Positions 1 through 8,594 are shown, counted from the stretch's first letter. The stretch: 64,000 nt of DNA from Paenibacillus flagellatus (GCF_003217775.1 NZ_QJVJ01000020.1:1-64000); one strand, 5' to 3'. Numbers and translations: made by a program. The notes: generated by a model from the sequence alone, not told the origin.

Positions 1-197
1 GCTTTGGCGAGTGGGGCGAACTTATGGGCGATCCCGTTCTTGCAACAGCTGTCCTCGACCGCTTACTGCATCACTCCCATGTCGTGAACATCCGAGGGAA
101 CAGCTACCGGCTCAAGGAAAAACTAAAAACCGGAATCTATTCGACGCCCGGCACACAGGTGGGTCAAAATTATCCCGGCGCTAGTGGGTCAAATTAA
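1..197 (+). CDS. istB: IS21-family IstB helper ATPase, C-terminal end (runs in from left edge)
   Basis: Reading from base 3, the frame gives a protein tail containing FGEWGELMGDPVLATAVLDR followed by LLHHSHVVNIRGNSYRLKEK, the characteristic C-terminus of IstB, the AAA+ helper ATPase of IS21-family transposases. The stop codon (TAA) is at 195-197, inside the right terminal repeats, as is usual for IS21 elements where istB reads almost to the element end. The rest of istB and the transposase istA lie outside the window, so whether the element is intact cannot be judged. The last residues read through the terminal repeat and are not conserved protein sequence. Confidence 0.9.
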   Translation, partial: FGEWGELMGDPVLATAVLDRLLHHSHVVNIRGNSYRLKEKLKTGIYSTPGTQVGQNYPGASGSN

Positions 198-211
198 TTC
201 CGGCGTTGACA
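159..211 (+). mobile_element. Right terminus of IS21-family element with two terminal repeats
   Basis: Two near-identical 22-base direct copies, GTGGGTCAAAATTATCCCGG(CG) at 159-180 and GTGGGTCAAATTAATTCCGG(CG) at 184-205, sit next to each other. They are followed by TTGACA ending at about 211. Multiple short terminal repeats and a terminal CA dinucleotide are hallmarks of IS21 ends, where they act as transposase binding sites. The element therefore stops at about 211, and the A+T-rich defence-type island begins immediately afterwards. The target-site duplication cannot be checked because the left end is outside the window. Confidence 0.85.
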
Positions 212-254
212 ATAGCTTCGCGTGTTATACGAGATCAAGATTGTCTCAACCAGC

Positions 255-527
255 TTAATCATGGTTTGCACAATAGCGGGTCAACAGTTTGTGTAACGGG
301 CTCATTCGCCCCAATTCTTGATCGTTCTCCCCGGCTACAGCTATTATAATCAAAAAGAGGTTAACCAGATTAAGCTGGCTAACCTCATAATACGAAAATT
401 CTTGACAGACCCTCGCGATCTCCGACAGCATGATACGATCTCCCCACTTATCCGCTTGCACTGCCGCCAAAAATACTAGATCTTCTTTATTCAACGACGT
501 AAATTGCTTGCACCTTATAGAATTCAT
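255..527 (-). CDS. Hypothetical protein, about 90 aa
   Basis: An open frame encodes a protein starting MNSIRCKQF and ending LLTRYCANHD, with a hydrophobic centre (LVNLFLIIIAVAG). The frame can be extended to a GTG at 578, but that would run through a rho-independent terminator (533-554), so ATG 527 is preferred. No convincing ribosome site precedes either start. I recognise no family. It lies between the IS21 end and the terminator of the two-gene module. It could be a small island gene, the remainder of a gene cut by the IS element, or not a gene at all. Confidence 0.35.
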   Translation of the reverse strand: MNSIRCKQFTSLNKEDLVFLAAVQADKWGDRIMLSEIARVCQEFSYYEVSQLNLVNLFLIIIAVAGENDQELGRMSPLHKLLTRYCANHD

Positions 528-532
528 AATAC

Positions 533-554
533 AAAAAAACGGCATCTCTGCCGT
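533..554 (-). terminator. Rho-independent terminator of the two-gene module
   Basis: Read on the minus strand, ACGGCA-GAGA-TGCCGT forms a 6-bp hairpin followed directly by a run of seven T. It lies about 120 bases downstream of the stop of the membrane-protein gene ending at 673 and would end transcription of the 2263-to-673 operon. Confidence 0.75.
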
Positions 555-672
555 CTTTAATTGTTTTTGGTAAACCACGGGGGATCCAATCTTTCAACCC
601 CTCAACTCCTTACTACCAGCGAAGTATTCTCAACACTTGTTAGTTTCACTTTCTTTCTATTATACTATTATT

Positions 673-1317
673 TTAGAATCCCTCGCTATCATTGTCTTCC
701 TTCGCTTGATGTCCAAGGTACAGTATATAGTTATACAAAATAGAAATGTTTCGGATCGATATGAACAGGCTATGGAAAACAAAGGAAATCCAGGGCAAAG
801 AGAGTACTGCTACGAGGAACTTTTCGTATAAATCTGAGTACCTCAGATCGGGGAGATGAGTTAACGCAGTGCTGAGTCCATTAAAAACGAAAATTAGAAT
901 TGCTCCAATGACCAATATTGCAAGTTCAATAATTATTGAATAACCAAAAAGAGATACCGTTTGCCTCAGTAAGTTCGAAGAACCTTCAACGCCGTCTTGT
1001 CTTACCGACGCATATAAGTTCCCAAGTACCTTGGTATTAGAAGCGGCAATCACTGATAGACTGGCTGTGTTAAATCCAGCCAGTATTGCAACCACCGTGA
1101 GAGCAATATTATTAAAATCTTTCAGGATTGAAACTACACTTATGGCATCTTTGATTACAATTATTGCAATTAATGCCACCAAACAAGCGATTAATTTGGG
1201 AACATTCCAATCATAGGATACTTCCTCTTTTGAAGAATATCTTCGATAATCTTTCCAAATTGCAATTACGAAATCATTCGTTTTCCCCTTTTTTTTCACC
1301 TTCGTTTCAATACTCAT
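673..1317 (-). CDS. Four-TM membrane protein, second gene of a SOS-box-preceded module
   Basis: A 214-aa integral membrane protein. After a basic N-terminus (MSIETKVKKKGKTNDF) there are hydrophobic segments near residues 45-67, 70-90, 125-150 and 175-195, which suggests four membrane helices with cytosolic charged tails (C-terminus AKEDNDSEGF). ATG 1317 is chosen because AGGGTG lies 9 bases upstream; in-frame starts further up (1326, 1329) lack spacing. The gene begins right after the stop of the 310-aa gene (1331), so the two are surely co-transcribed. The pairing of a soluble partner with a small 4-TM protein resembles the layout of RexA/RexB and of Kiwa-type phage defence. I could not recognise sequence similarity to either, so a membrane effector or channel role is inference. 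Confidence 0.8.
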   Translation of the reverse strand: MSIETKVKKKGKTNDFVIAIWKDYRRYSSKEEVSYDWNVPKLIACLVALIAIIVIKDAISVVSILKDFNNIALTVVAILAGFNTASLSVIAASNTKVLGNLYASVRQDGVEGSSNLLRQTVSLFGYSIIIELAILVIGAILIFVFNGLSTALTHLPDLRYSDLYEKFLVAVLSLPWISFVFHSLFISIRNISILYNYILYLGHQAKEDNDSEGF

Positions 1318-1330
1318 TATAACCATCACC

Positions 1331-2263
1331 CTATTGGTTTTGTGTAGCCAACGTAATTAATTGATTAATCATATCATCCTGATAGACTAAACCATTTGTA
1401 TTAATCTGAACTTTAACTTCAAATTTTTTAGCATGATTTTCCCAACTTATTGTCTTAGGACGCCCCATTGTAGTCGTTCCTTGAACAATTACATTCCTAT
1501 ATAGTTCGCGATCTTGCAAATTCTCAAGAAAAGTTTCAATCCCCCGAACACCCATTCTTCGTTCCTTATTAACAATAGAAAACTCCACTTCGTCGTACTG
1601 TTCAACACCATTTAATTGATTACTGATTGCCGTTACAACATTATTCTGTCTTGCGTTTGCAACAGTACATTGAATCGTTGTTTTTTTAATTCGCGCCAAT
1701 CTTCTTACTTCACCCATAAAAGTTGTATCTATCGAGTAATCAAGTTGAATAAACGTTTCTTTATTTATCATCAATCTTCCTACATGACTACGATTATAGG
1801 AATTAATGTATGATTCAAATCCATCAATTTTAGAACGCAAGTAGTTATCAACCGTCGCCCCTGTTGCAATGCGCTTGTTATCAGATTGAAGTAAAAGTAA
1901 GCCTGTAGTTTTCTCAAGAACAAAGTAAGTTCTATTCTCTTCGCCCTCAGTAATTCTCTTGTTGTTAGCCCTTCTTTCCATTGTCCTTGCATCAATCCAA
2001 TCCGGTATCTCACCGTAGCGAGCTGAAATAAACCAACCACTATAATAATTATTATGATAATTATCATCAAATTGTTCGAGAAAAATAAATCTGTCCCCCA
2101 AATCTTGGGGGCGTGTCTGTAACGCCTTAATGTAGTTTAGGTAGGCTTCAACATCATCTAAATCAAAACGATTTACTTGTAAGTCGTTTGATTGAAAATT
2201 CAATTTGGGAGTTCTGATCCTCATTGCGAGTACTGAAAACGTTTTTTTTCGAATTCTTGGCAT
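1331..2263 (-). CDS. 310-aa soluble protein of unknown family, partner of the 4-TM protein
   Basis: A soluble protein with no signal peptide or membrane segment and a basic N-terminus (MPRIRKKTF). It has an aromatic, Asn-rich stretch near residue 70 (DNYHNNYYSGWFISARYG), a beta-rich middle (TYFVLEKTTGLLLLQSDN near residue 110), and a C-terminal part ending in MINQLITLATQNQ. I do not recognise a catalytic motif or a family with confidence. It is the first gene of a two-gene operon, and a LexA-type operator lies 62 bases upstream of its start. Its setting is an A+T-rich island next to several nuclease systems. A sensor/effector pair in which this protein senses a signal and the membrane protein acts is plausible but unproven. 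Confidence 0.75.
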   Translation of the reverse strand: MPRIRKKTFSVLAMRIRTPKLNFQSNDLQVNRFDLDDVEAYLNYIKALQTRPQDLGDRFIFLEQFDDNYHNNYYSGWFISARYGEIPDWIDARTMERRANNKRITEGEENRTYFVLEKTTGLLLLQSDNKRIATGATVDNYLRSKIDGFESYINSYNRSHVGRLMINKETFIQLDYSIDTTFMGEVRRLARIKKTTIQCTVANARQNNVVTAISNQLNGVEQYDEVEFSIVNKERRMGVRGIETFLENLQDRELYRNVIVQGTTTMGRPKTISWENHAKKFEVKVQINTNGLVYQDDMINQLITLATQNQ

Positions 2264-2324
2264 TTGGACTCACATCCCTTTTCACAACTTATCCCATTAT
2301 TTTCAAATCGAAAAAGAGATAGAT

Positions 2325-2340
2325 AGGAACGTTTGTTCCT
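2325..2340 (-). promoter_or_regulatory. LexA/DinR (SOS) operator upstream of the two-gene module
   Basis: AGGAACGTTTGTTCCT is a perfect 6-bp inverted repeat with a 4-base centre. On the minus strand the core reads GAAC-AAAC-GTTC, which fits the Bacillus SOS consensus GAAC-RNRY-GTTY at every defined position. It lies 62-77 bases upstream of the ATG of the 310-aa gene, where an operator would overlap the promoter. This predicts LexA repression and induction by DNA damage or phage replication. The match is seen directly; LexA binding is inferred. Confidence 0.75.
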
Positions 2341-2653
2341 GTTTATTCTATCACATCGGCAAATTAAAGAAAATATACAAAAGTCATTCAGTGTCAGCCT
2401 GAATTGCTACGAGTTTGTTAGCACAAAAAAAGTGAATATTAATTAACCAACAAAAAAGTTGTCAGATAATATTTTGCACCTGGCCATTTTCCAATGAATA
2501 TCTGGAATACATTTGTACCATTAAAATCTATTTAGAACTATTTAACGGCATGGGTTTATCTCCCGTTATTCGTCAATATGGTAAGTTGAAACTATACACT
2601 CCAGATGTGTTGTACGCGGGCACATATCTTACTTGACCAATGTATTTTCAAAG
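2341..2653. other. A+T-rich intergenic region without a recognisable gene
   Basis: About 310 bases between the module promoter and the end of the McrC-like gene. All six frames are short and none looks like a protein. The start of the region may hold -35/-10 elements of the module promoter. I see no clear terminator for the leftward McrBC pair, so read-through into this region is possible. Confidence 0.5.
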
Positions 2654-4945
2654 CTACCGTGAGTACAACTCCCCCAAGTCCCCCGCCCGATCAAACACAT
2701 GTTTACTCGCATACATAACCCGCTGCACGCCGTTCCCACCCGGTAAAATCGGCTTCGCCCTTCTCACCCACTCCTCGATCGTGAAAACTACATACAACTC
2801 ATCCGCGGCGCCATGCCGCGAAGGAATCAGCGTAATCTCCCGCCTCGGTACCACCTTCCAATCGGCCACCTTTCCGTATACATGGATCCCGGCCTCATCC
2901 CGCCCAAACAACTGAATGGACTGATACAGCGCCACGTATTCGATCTGTGTCAGCAGTTTATGATCCGTAATATTGTTTAGCGGCGTATGGTAAAAGCGAT
3001 GCTCTAGGGCAGCGTCCAACTGCTCCTTCTGGCTCAAGGCGCCGATCAGAACGTTTTTGCCGGAGAACTTGTTCTTGTAGTATTCCTTCGTTCCCCGAGG
3101 GCGGGTTGCTCGCTCGTAAGCTTTCTCTGGACTGTCCTTGATGATTTCGTCCAGAAACTTCTCCATAAGGCTCGTCGAGTTCGGCAAGAACGGGAAAGCG
3201 CCGATATTGATCTGCTCGATGCTTTTGTAGAACTTATGCTGTTGGAACCGTTCCTCGTCATGATACGGGAACAGCACATAAGCCCCGAACATGCTTCGTT
3301 CGTATTGTTTCTCCTTATCATCCATGTAGACAATCGCGTCCCGGTACCGGTGCATGGTGTTAATGTCGTCTTCCTCGGGGCCGGGCATCTTGTAGGAACG
3401 GTGGTAGGGTGTACCCTCATAAGCTGGGTTCAGGCGATATTTAGCGTCGAAAATATATTTGTACTCCACCAAAGCGTTGTTTTTCTTCAACGTCAGGATG
3501 TTATCGGGCTTCTGGGGAAGCGTCGGTGTCTGGTCCCCAGCCGACAAGGCGTTATAGAACAAGGTGAACGTCTCACCGTTCTTCGGATTCCGGTACACCA
3601 TCCTGGAGCTCTGCCCTTTGTCCAGCGTAACGAACAGTCCACTGCGATCGATTCGGACGACGTCCTGCTTCACGAGCACATACTGCTGGCTGAGCAGGTG
3701 GTGGATTTTCAGGAAGCACCAATACTCGTACAACAAAGCAAGATCTTTCATAGACAGGCGGAACAGATCGCTCTGGATCGCGAGTCCCTTCATCAGCATG
3801 AGGTAATACCGATACACCTCGCGGTAACCGACCGCCATCTGCAGGACGAGTGAGATGGACATTTGCCGCATATCGCCCACGTTCAGAAAGTCCAGCTTCA
3901 ACAACCTTTGGAGCTGCGTTTGCATCAAACTAATTTTCCGCACCAGGTGCGGGTCTTCTAAACGCCCTTTCTGTGCTAATCTCGTCTTCAAATCTTTAAG
4001 CTTTTGCTGAATACGGAGCAGCACCCAACGGACGAACCGATTCTCCGGCGTATCGTAATCAACATACCGTTTCGTCTCCAGGGCATGGCTCGGCGTATAG
4101 CGCTGAGCACCAACCGAGATCAATCCGTTGTTCGCATCTTCTACAAGCAGCTGCGGATGTTTAGCGAGATAAGTAACGTTCTCCCTCCCCGCTTTACGAA
4201 CCCGCGCGGCCTCAACGAGCCGCTTCTCCACTTGGAGCTTGGAATGGGGCGCTTGCTGAATTCGCTCGACGGCTTGTACGAGTTGGTTGAACACATGCTG
4301 CAGAATGGCGAAAAACTCGGTTAAACTCTGATGCTGCGTTTCCTTTAACCCCGTTAAGTGATACGTCTTCCGCAAGAAATCAAAGGAAAGGTTGTAGATG
4401 ATTTCATTCACATCGTTTAGGATCATCTGATAGTCGCGCTTGTAGTCCATCTTGGACGGGAAAATCTCAAGCTGCAACCGGAATGCCGCCTCTCCATTCA
4501 ATCGAAGCTCTAGCTCGGTGTGGCCGACTTCGTTTTGGAAATTCAAGATACCGGATAGCAACCTGCTCCCTAACGGCTTGATCGCTTGACGGATATAGGC
4601 GCTATCGTGATGGAAGCTTAACGCTATGTCTTGTTTTTTCTCAATAACGAGTTCGTACGATTGTGTCTCGTAGAAGATCGGTTGGACAGGATTCCCCGAC
4701 ACCCATGGGACCAATTCCCCCCGCTCTTGTGAAAAGACAGCGATCGACTCGACCGCAATCGATGACATCAACGATGAAATCTGAAAGTGCGCCTCCACCC
4801 ACTCTTCTCCGGACTGGCGATGAAGCTGCAACGTCTCCACGGTCGGATGAAACGGCTTGCCTTGGATGTACAAGTTGAACAGATTGGTCTCCACTCGCAG
4901 CAATTCGATCTGAGTATTAGGAAAGCCAGTAGGACGTGAAGCCAT
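2654..4945 (-). CDS. DUF2357 / PD-(D/E)XK nuclease partner of an McrB-like GTPase (McrC-like)
   Basis: A 763-aa protein with an N-terminal beta-rich DUF2357-like region, a helical middle (about 190-420) and a nuclease core. Near residues 485-502, KPDNILTL is followed by a strand ending FDAKYR, giving the PD...D-x-K signature of the PD-(D/E)XK fold (catalytic pair about D500 and K502). This is the layout of the McrC-like subunit of modification-dependent type IV restriction systems. The gene overlaps the end of the McrB-like gene by 29 bases, which implies translational coupling. A GGAGG lies 10 bases before ATG 4945. It probably cuts DNA when loaded by its GTPase partner. Substrate specificity cannot be read from the sequence. 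Confidence 0.88.
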   Translation of the reverse strand: MASRPTGFPNTQIELLRVETNLFNLYIQGKPFHPTVETLQLHRQSGEEWVEAHFQISSLMSSIAVESIAVFSQERGELVPWVSGNPVQPIFYETQSYELVIEKKQDIALSFHHDSAYIRQAIKPLGSRLLSGILNFQNEVGHTELELRLNGEAAFRLQLEIFPSKMDYKRDYQMILNDVNEIIYNLSFDFLRKTYHLTGLKETQHQSLTEFFAILQHVFNQLVQAVERIQQAPHSKLQVEKRLVEAARVRKAGRENVTYLAKHPQLLVEDANNGLISVGAQRYTPSHALETKRYVDYDTPENRFVRWVLLRIQQKLKDLKTRLAQKGRLEDPHLVRKISLMQTQLQRLLKLDFLNVGDMRQMSISLVLQMAVGYREVYRYYLMLMKGLAIQSDLFRLSMKDLALLYEYWCFLKIHHLLSQQYVLVKQDVVRIDRSGLFVTLDKGQSSRMVYRNPKNGETFTLFYNALSAGDQTPTLPQKPDNILTLKKNNALVEYKYIFDAKYRLNPAYEGTPYHRSYKMPGPEEDDINTMHRYRDAIVYMDDKEKQYERSMFGAYVLFPYHDEERFQQHKFYKSIEQINIGAFPFLPNSTSLMEKFLDEIIKDSPEKAYERATRPRGTKEYYKNKFSGKNVLIGALSQKEQLDAALEHRFYHTPLNNITDHKLLTQIEYVALYQSIQLFGRDEAGIHVYGKVADWKVVPRREITLIPSRHGAADELYVVFTIEEWVRRAKPILPGGNGVQRVMYASKHVFDRAGDLGELYSR

Positions 4946-7145
4946 CTTCTTCTAACCTCCGCAGCATGAAGGCGATTTTTCTGGCGCTAAGCGGGTACTT
5001 TGCGCTATCGATCTTCGAAACCGAAGCATACAGCTCGGAGGCATCCTCCATTAGTTCCTGTGTGGCTAGTCGACGGCCGAGTGCTTCTTCCATGAGCTTG
5101 AGCAGCACTCTTTTTACGGAGGAGCTGCTTCCTTGCACACGGGGCAATATTTTCTGTAGCAGTTGAAAGTCGAACGCCGCATCTGGGTTCAGCAATTGGA
5201 ACCGTTCGTTATAAATCATATAAAAGCAGATGGCGTCACGAATACGGAATCCGACATGCGAATGAATCTCTTCCAAAATGCCGTTTATGGAGACCAGCTT
5301 CTCGGTCGTCTCTTCGACTAGGGACTTGTAATCTCGATAAACATCCACCAGCTGCAAATATTCGGTACGTAAAAAGGTATTCGATGCAGGCGTGGCCTGT
5401 GGCTCGGCACCCTCGTCTCCGGCGCTCGGGAATTGAGCAAGGTTAATATAGTTAAATTCGATCGTGTTGGCGCGGTCCAGCACTTTTTTGCTGAACGGAT
5501 GGGTCGTCTCGTCCATATTGACGGTTCCGATCAGGTACACATTGTCGGGAAGACGCAAATCCCCGAATCTCTCCCGATCTTCTTCCAGCGACAACGCTTC
5601 CTGCTGAATGAGCGGCGCGGTCACAATGTGTCCGTCCTCCCAATCTTGCGTTTCGAGAATGCTGAGTAAGTCGCTGAAATAATGCTCGACTCGGGCAAGG
5701 TTCATTTCGTCCAGACAAATGAAGTATGGCTTATCCCGATTGACTGGTTGAGCTGCTTCTACCAGCACCTCTGTCAGCTTGCCTGGGCGGAACACACCAG
5801 ACAAGTCCTTGTATCCGAGCAGGTCAGACGGATCGCTCCAGTCGGGACGAACCGGGATTAGAGTGAATTGTCGGTTGGCGCTCGTTGCCCCAAGTGCTTC
5901 AGCGAAGAGCTTAACCAGACGCGTCTTCCCCGTACCCGATACACCGGCCAAAATAACAAACGGCTTCGTCTTCATCGATAAGTAAAAGTTCTCGATGAGA
6001 TGCTCAGGATAGTGGAAGCCTTTCTGCTGGATATAGGCTTGAATCGCTTTCAGCTGTGCCGGCACTGAGATCGGTGTCACGGGCAGAAGCACCTCATCTG
6101 GAGTCGGATTGAGAACCTGCTCCTCCTGTCCACCATCAGGTTGGTTAAGAGTGAGCTCCACGTACAGTTTATAGTTTTCAACCACATTCTTGAGGTCTGC
6201 GAGTAATTGCTCGTCGGACGGCATACGGTCTCGGTCGTAGCGGTAATAAGCCACGGTTGAAGCTTGGTAGTCTTGGCCAAGTCCGGTCGACATCAGTTGG
6301 ATATCCTGGTCCTTTCGCATCCCCCCAAGTGGTAGCTTCGCCTGGATTTCAGCAGCCTTTTGTCGAAGGTACTTGTAAGCTTCAACTTTCCCCTTTTCCT
6401 TTAAAGGAACGGTAACGCCTTGGTGGAAAGCCAAATAGACGGCACTCATGTCATGCGCGAACAGGTAAACGATATATTCTCCTTGCTGAGTCGTTTCCGT
6501 TATGCGCCGATCCATGATGGCGATCCATGGGACCGTTGCCCAGTTGCCCATCCCGACCGAGCCTTGGATGCGCAGCTGTCGGTCGATAAAAGGCAGCCCA
6601 TGGAGCTCTTGCGGAATCGTATGCCGCACGAACGTGCCCAGCGGGTGACTGGAGAATGGTTCGCGCTTCGCGGCGGTATACTCTGACATCACCTTCAACA
6701 GATGTTCGCGAAGCGACACGCTGGTCAAGGGTTGTTGGGATTCGTAATAAGCGTCCAGCTCACGTAAAGCAAGCTCGCGCAGTTCTTGAGCAACCGATTC
6801 CGACCACTGGGCGCGTAGGCTATCAACGAATCGAAGCGTATGTTTGCCCGTGTCGTGGACGAGGACTGAAGATAACGCCTCGATGGGTGTCCGGATCAGG
6901 CTGTTGATTTGATAGCCCTGTATTTCGCTCCAGCGTGGCCCCAAGCTCTCGGGTGGTGTGTCAACAGGCAGACCTTGCGACTCTCGAGATTGGAGCTGCT
7001 TTAGGAATTGCGTCCTCGCGAGCGTTATCGGTACCTCCTGCTTCTTCTGTTCCTCCATCATGTCGAGGACTGCGAGCACGAGAACCATTTTGTATGATTT
7101 TTGTTTATGGGCGAAGATGCCCGTTAAGCTTGCAGGAAGTGTCAT
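4917..7145 (-). CDS. McrB-like AAA+ GTPase with N-terminal MrcB-type domain
   Basis: A 742-aa protein. Residues about 120-350 resemble the MrcB N-terminal (DUF3578) target-recognition domain (PQELHGLPFIDRQLRIQGSV, then GNWATVPWIAIMD). The AAA+ motor follows, with Walker A GVSGTGKT near 400, Walker B CLDEMNLARVEHYFSD near 480, and the McrB-type sensor IGTVNMDETTHPFSKK near 540. McrB proteins are GTP-driven motors that recognise modified DNA and activate the McrC nuclease; the downstream overlapping gene is that partner. ATG 7145 is chosen over the in-frame GTG 7154 because AGGTGA is spaced correctly for it. The pair sits in a row of nuclease genes, supporting an anti-phage role. Confidence 0.92.
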   Translation of the reverse strand: MTLPASLTGIFAHKQKSYKMVLVLAVLDMMEEQKKQEVPITLARTQFLKQLQSRESQGLPVDTPPESLGPRWSEIQGYQINSLIRTPIEALSSVLVHDTGKHTLRFVDSLRAQWSESVAQELRELALRELDAYYESQQPLTSVSLREHLLKVMSEYTAAKREPFSSHPLGTFVRHTIPQELHGLPFIDRQLRIQGSVGMGNWATVPWIAIMDRRITETTQQGEYIVYLFAHDMSAVYLAFHQGVTVPLKEKGKVEAYKYLRQKAAEIQAKLPLGGMRKDQDIQLMSTGLGQDYQASTVAYYRYDRDRMPSDEQLLADLKNVVENYKLYVELTLNQPDGGQEEQVLNPTPDEVLLPVTPISVPAQLKAIQAYIQQKGFHYPEHLIENFYLSMKTKPFVILAGVSGTGKTRLVKLFAEALGATSANRQFTLIPVRPDWSDPSDLLGYKDLSGVFRPGKLTEVLVEAAQPVNRDKPYFICLDEMNLARVEHYFSDLLSILETQDWEDGHIVTAPLIQQEALSLEEDRERFGDLRLPDNVYLIGTVNMDETTHPFSKKVLDRANTIEFNYINLAQFPSAGDEGAEPQATPASNTFLRTEYLQLVDVYRDYKSLVEETTEKLVSINGILEEIHSHVGFRIRDAICFYMIYNERFQLLNPDAAFDFQLLQKILPRVQGSSSSVKRVLLKLMEEALGRRLATQELMEDASELYASVSKIDSAKYPLSARKIAFMLRRLEEDGFTSYWLS

Positions 7146-7298
7146 CGGGATCACCTAGGTAGTCTGGATTGGTTTTTCAGCTTAAAAGATTGTCTATTTC
7201 ACGTCACGTGTTCGTAACAAAATCATCGAAAAGAAATTGGCCACAGACTGTTCTTTCGTCGGCTTACCCTTTCAAATCTGTGTTTGTTCACTCGCCCT

Positions 7299-7991
7299 TT
7301 AACGTTTGCTCGTTTTTAACACGGGACTTGCTTTCCCTGCCTTTTCTCGCTTCCACTTCTTCAGCATATCGTCAAGAATCAAACCATTAATCAGTTTAAT
7401 GTTAAGCCTCTCAGCAGCTTCTCGGGCCGCTTTAGTAAAATTACTTGTCGTTACGATCCAAGCGTCGTAACAGCCATGAACTTGTTTGCCTGCCTTCAGG
7501 CGAAGTACAATGTCATTCCCGACATCCTGCTTCCAACGCTTGCATTGAACCGCAATTTTATATCCTTCTTTGCCTTTCAGAATCAAATCCACTTCATGAT
7601 CGCCAGAACCCCCGATTCGCTCCACCTGGTAGCCTTGATCACGGTAATACTGCTCCATCAGCTTTTCAAAATCGTTGCCGGAAAGCGCCCGAACATCGGC
7701 CTCCATTAAATCCTGAACCGTATTCTGCTTATGGCTCACGTTTGTTTTCATGGACTTGGTAGTTGTGTTAGGCGACTGTCGTTTTCGAGTTTGTTTACTT
7801 TGCCTTCTTTTACGAACCCACAGGCTCCCCAAAACTTCAGACACGAGAACGCTAACGAACAGAATAACAAAAAAACTCCACCATATCTGTTTCAGGTCGG
7901 TATAGAAAAAGATCGATAACCCGCTTAAAATAAATAAGCCCCTGAAGAAGTACGCGACCTGCTTCCCTTCGGATCTATAAGTTCTCCCCAT
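7299..7991 (-). CDS. Membrane-anchored Mrr-type restriction endonuclease
   Basis: A 230-aa protein. Residues about 13-55 hold two hydrophobic helices (GLFILSGLSIFFY and WWSFFVILFVSVLVSEVLG), followed by a basic linker rich in K, R, Q and T. The rest is an Mrr_cat PD-(D/E)XK domain: GNDFEKLMEQYYRDQGYQVE, then GSGDHEVDLIL (catalytic D) and VQCKRWKQDVG (Q-x-K). Mrr-like enzymes cut methylated or foreign DNA, and membrane-tethered versions are common in Bacillota. GGAGG precedes ATG 7991. It reads in the same direction as the McrBC pair but is 150 bases upstream with its own ribosome site. It may be an independent defence gene or just a membrane-linked nuclease. Confidence 0.88.
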   Translation of the reverse strand: MGRTYRSEGKQVAYFFRGLFILSGLSIFFYTDLKQIWWSFFVILFVSVLVSEVLGSLWVRKRRQSKQTRKRQSPNTTTKSMKTNVSHKQNTVQDLMEADVRALSGNDFEKLMEQYYRDQGYQVERIGGSGDHEVDLILKGKEGYKIAVQCKRWKQDVGNDIVLRLKAGKQVHGCYDAWIVTTSNFTKAAREAAERLNIKLINGLILDDMLKKWKREKAGKASPVLKTSKR

Positions 7992-8311
7992 CTTAATCCT
8001 CCGTTCTAAGATTATCTACTAATCGTTCATTTCAAGATCAAACCACCATTGTAGCCATTTCAGACAAAAACCAAGTTTTTATCTACCATCGTAAGCAACC
8101 GTTTCTGATCTGCCTTATCAGGTTCGCCTAGGTAGACCGGATCATTTTCCAAGACTTTCGACTCACTTTAACATCATTCGACGTTTTCCAGTCAATTCCT
8201 TCTATGGGAGATGAACCGGATGAAGGTGCGGTTATTGCCACAACGGGGATAGACAAACCGTTTCGCGGATAAACGAGTTATAGCCCTCTACCTTACAAAA
8301 ACAAAATTGTT
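7992..8311. other. Intergenic region without a gene
   Basis: About 320 bases between the Mrr gene start and the terminator of the small Cys protein. The bases next to 7991 carry the ribosome site and presumably a leftward promoter. No frame looks like a protein and I saw no repeat. Confidence 0.5.
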
Positions 8312-8346
8312 ATAAAAAAGGCCAACCGGAATAACTCCGGCTGACC
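8312..8346 (-). terminator. Rho-independent terminator of the 76-aa protein gene
   Basis: Minus-strand CAGCCGGA-GTTA-TCCGGTTG forms an 8-bp hairpin (one G-T pair) followed by GCC and a run of six T. It lies about 20 bases beyond the stop codon at 8363. Confidence 0.85.
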
Positions 8347-8362
8347 CATACGAAAACACTGC

Positions 8363-8593
8363 TTACTCCTCGTATTTACATTCAAACCTTACAAGATCAG
8401 ACTTAGGCAACCCTAATTCGCTTGTCTTTTCCCTGCAATAGTAACACGAACAATGGACCTTGCCCTTGGCAAATCTCCCTACATGCTTTACATGCCAACC
8501 GAGCTCCTTGGCAATCTTGCTTTTACGCTGAATCACTCTGCTTCGATGATGCCGGTAATAAGCACGAGTTCGGTTTCTGTACTTGCTTCTCAT
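8363..8593 (-). CDS. Small basic protein with HCSCxxC cysteine cluster, 76 aa
   Basis: The protein starts MRSKYRNRTRAYYRHHRSRV, is extremely rich in Arg, Lys, His and Tyr, and ends with a cysteine cluster (KGKVHCSCYYCREKT) followed by an acidic tail. The look is that of a nucleic-acid-binding protein with a small metal site, reminiscent of ribosomal-type zinc ribbons. I cannot name the family. ATG 8593 is preferred over the in-frame ATG 8653 because the 20 codons in between overlap a highly self-complementary RNA leader (8595-8676) and AAGGGG is spaced for 8593. A terminator follows at 8312-8346, so this is a stand-alone unit inside the island. Confidence 0.75.
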   Translation of the reverse strand: MRSKYRNRTRAYYRHHRSRVIQRKSKIAKELGWHVKHVGRFAKGKVHCSCYYCREKTSELGLPKSDLVRFECKYEE

Positions 8594-8594
8594 A

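Noticed and set aside
673-2263. Naming the two-gene module as Kiwa (KwaA/KwaB) or RexAB
   Set aside because: Only the layout (soluble protein plus 4-TM protein) agrees; gene order differs from Kiwa and I could not recognise either family in the sequence.
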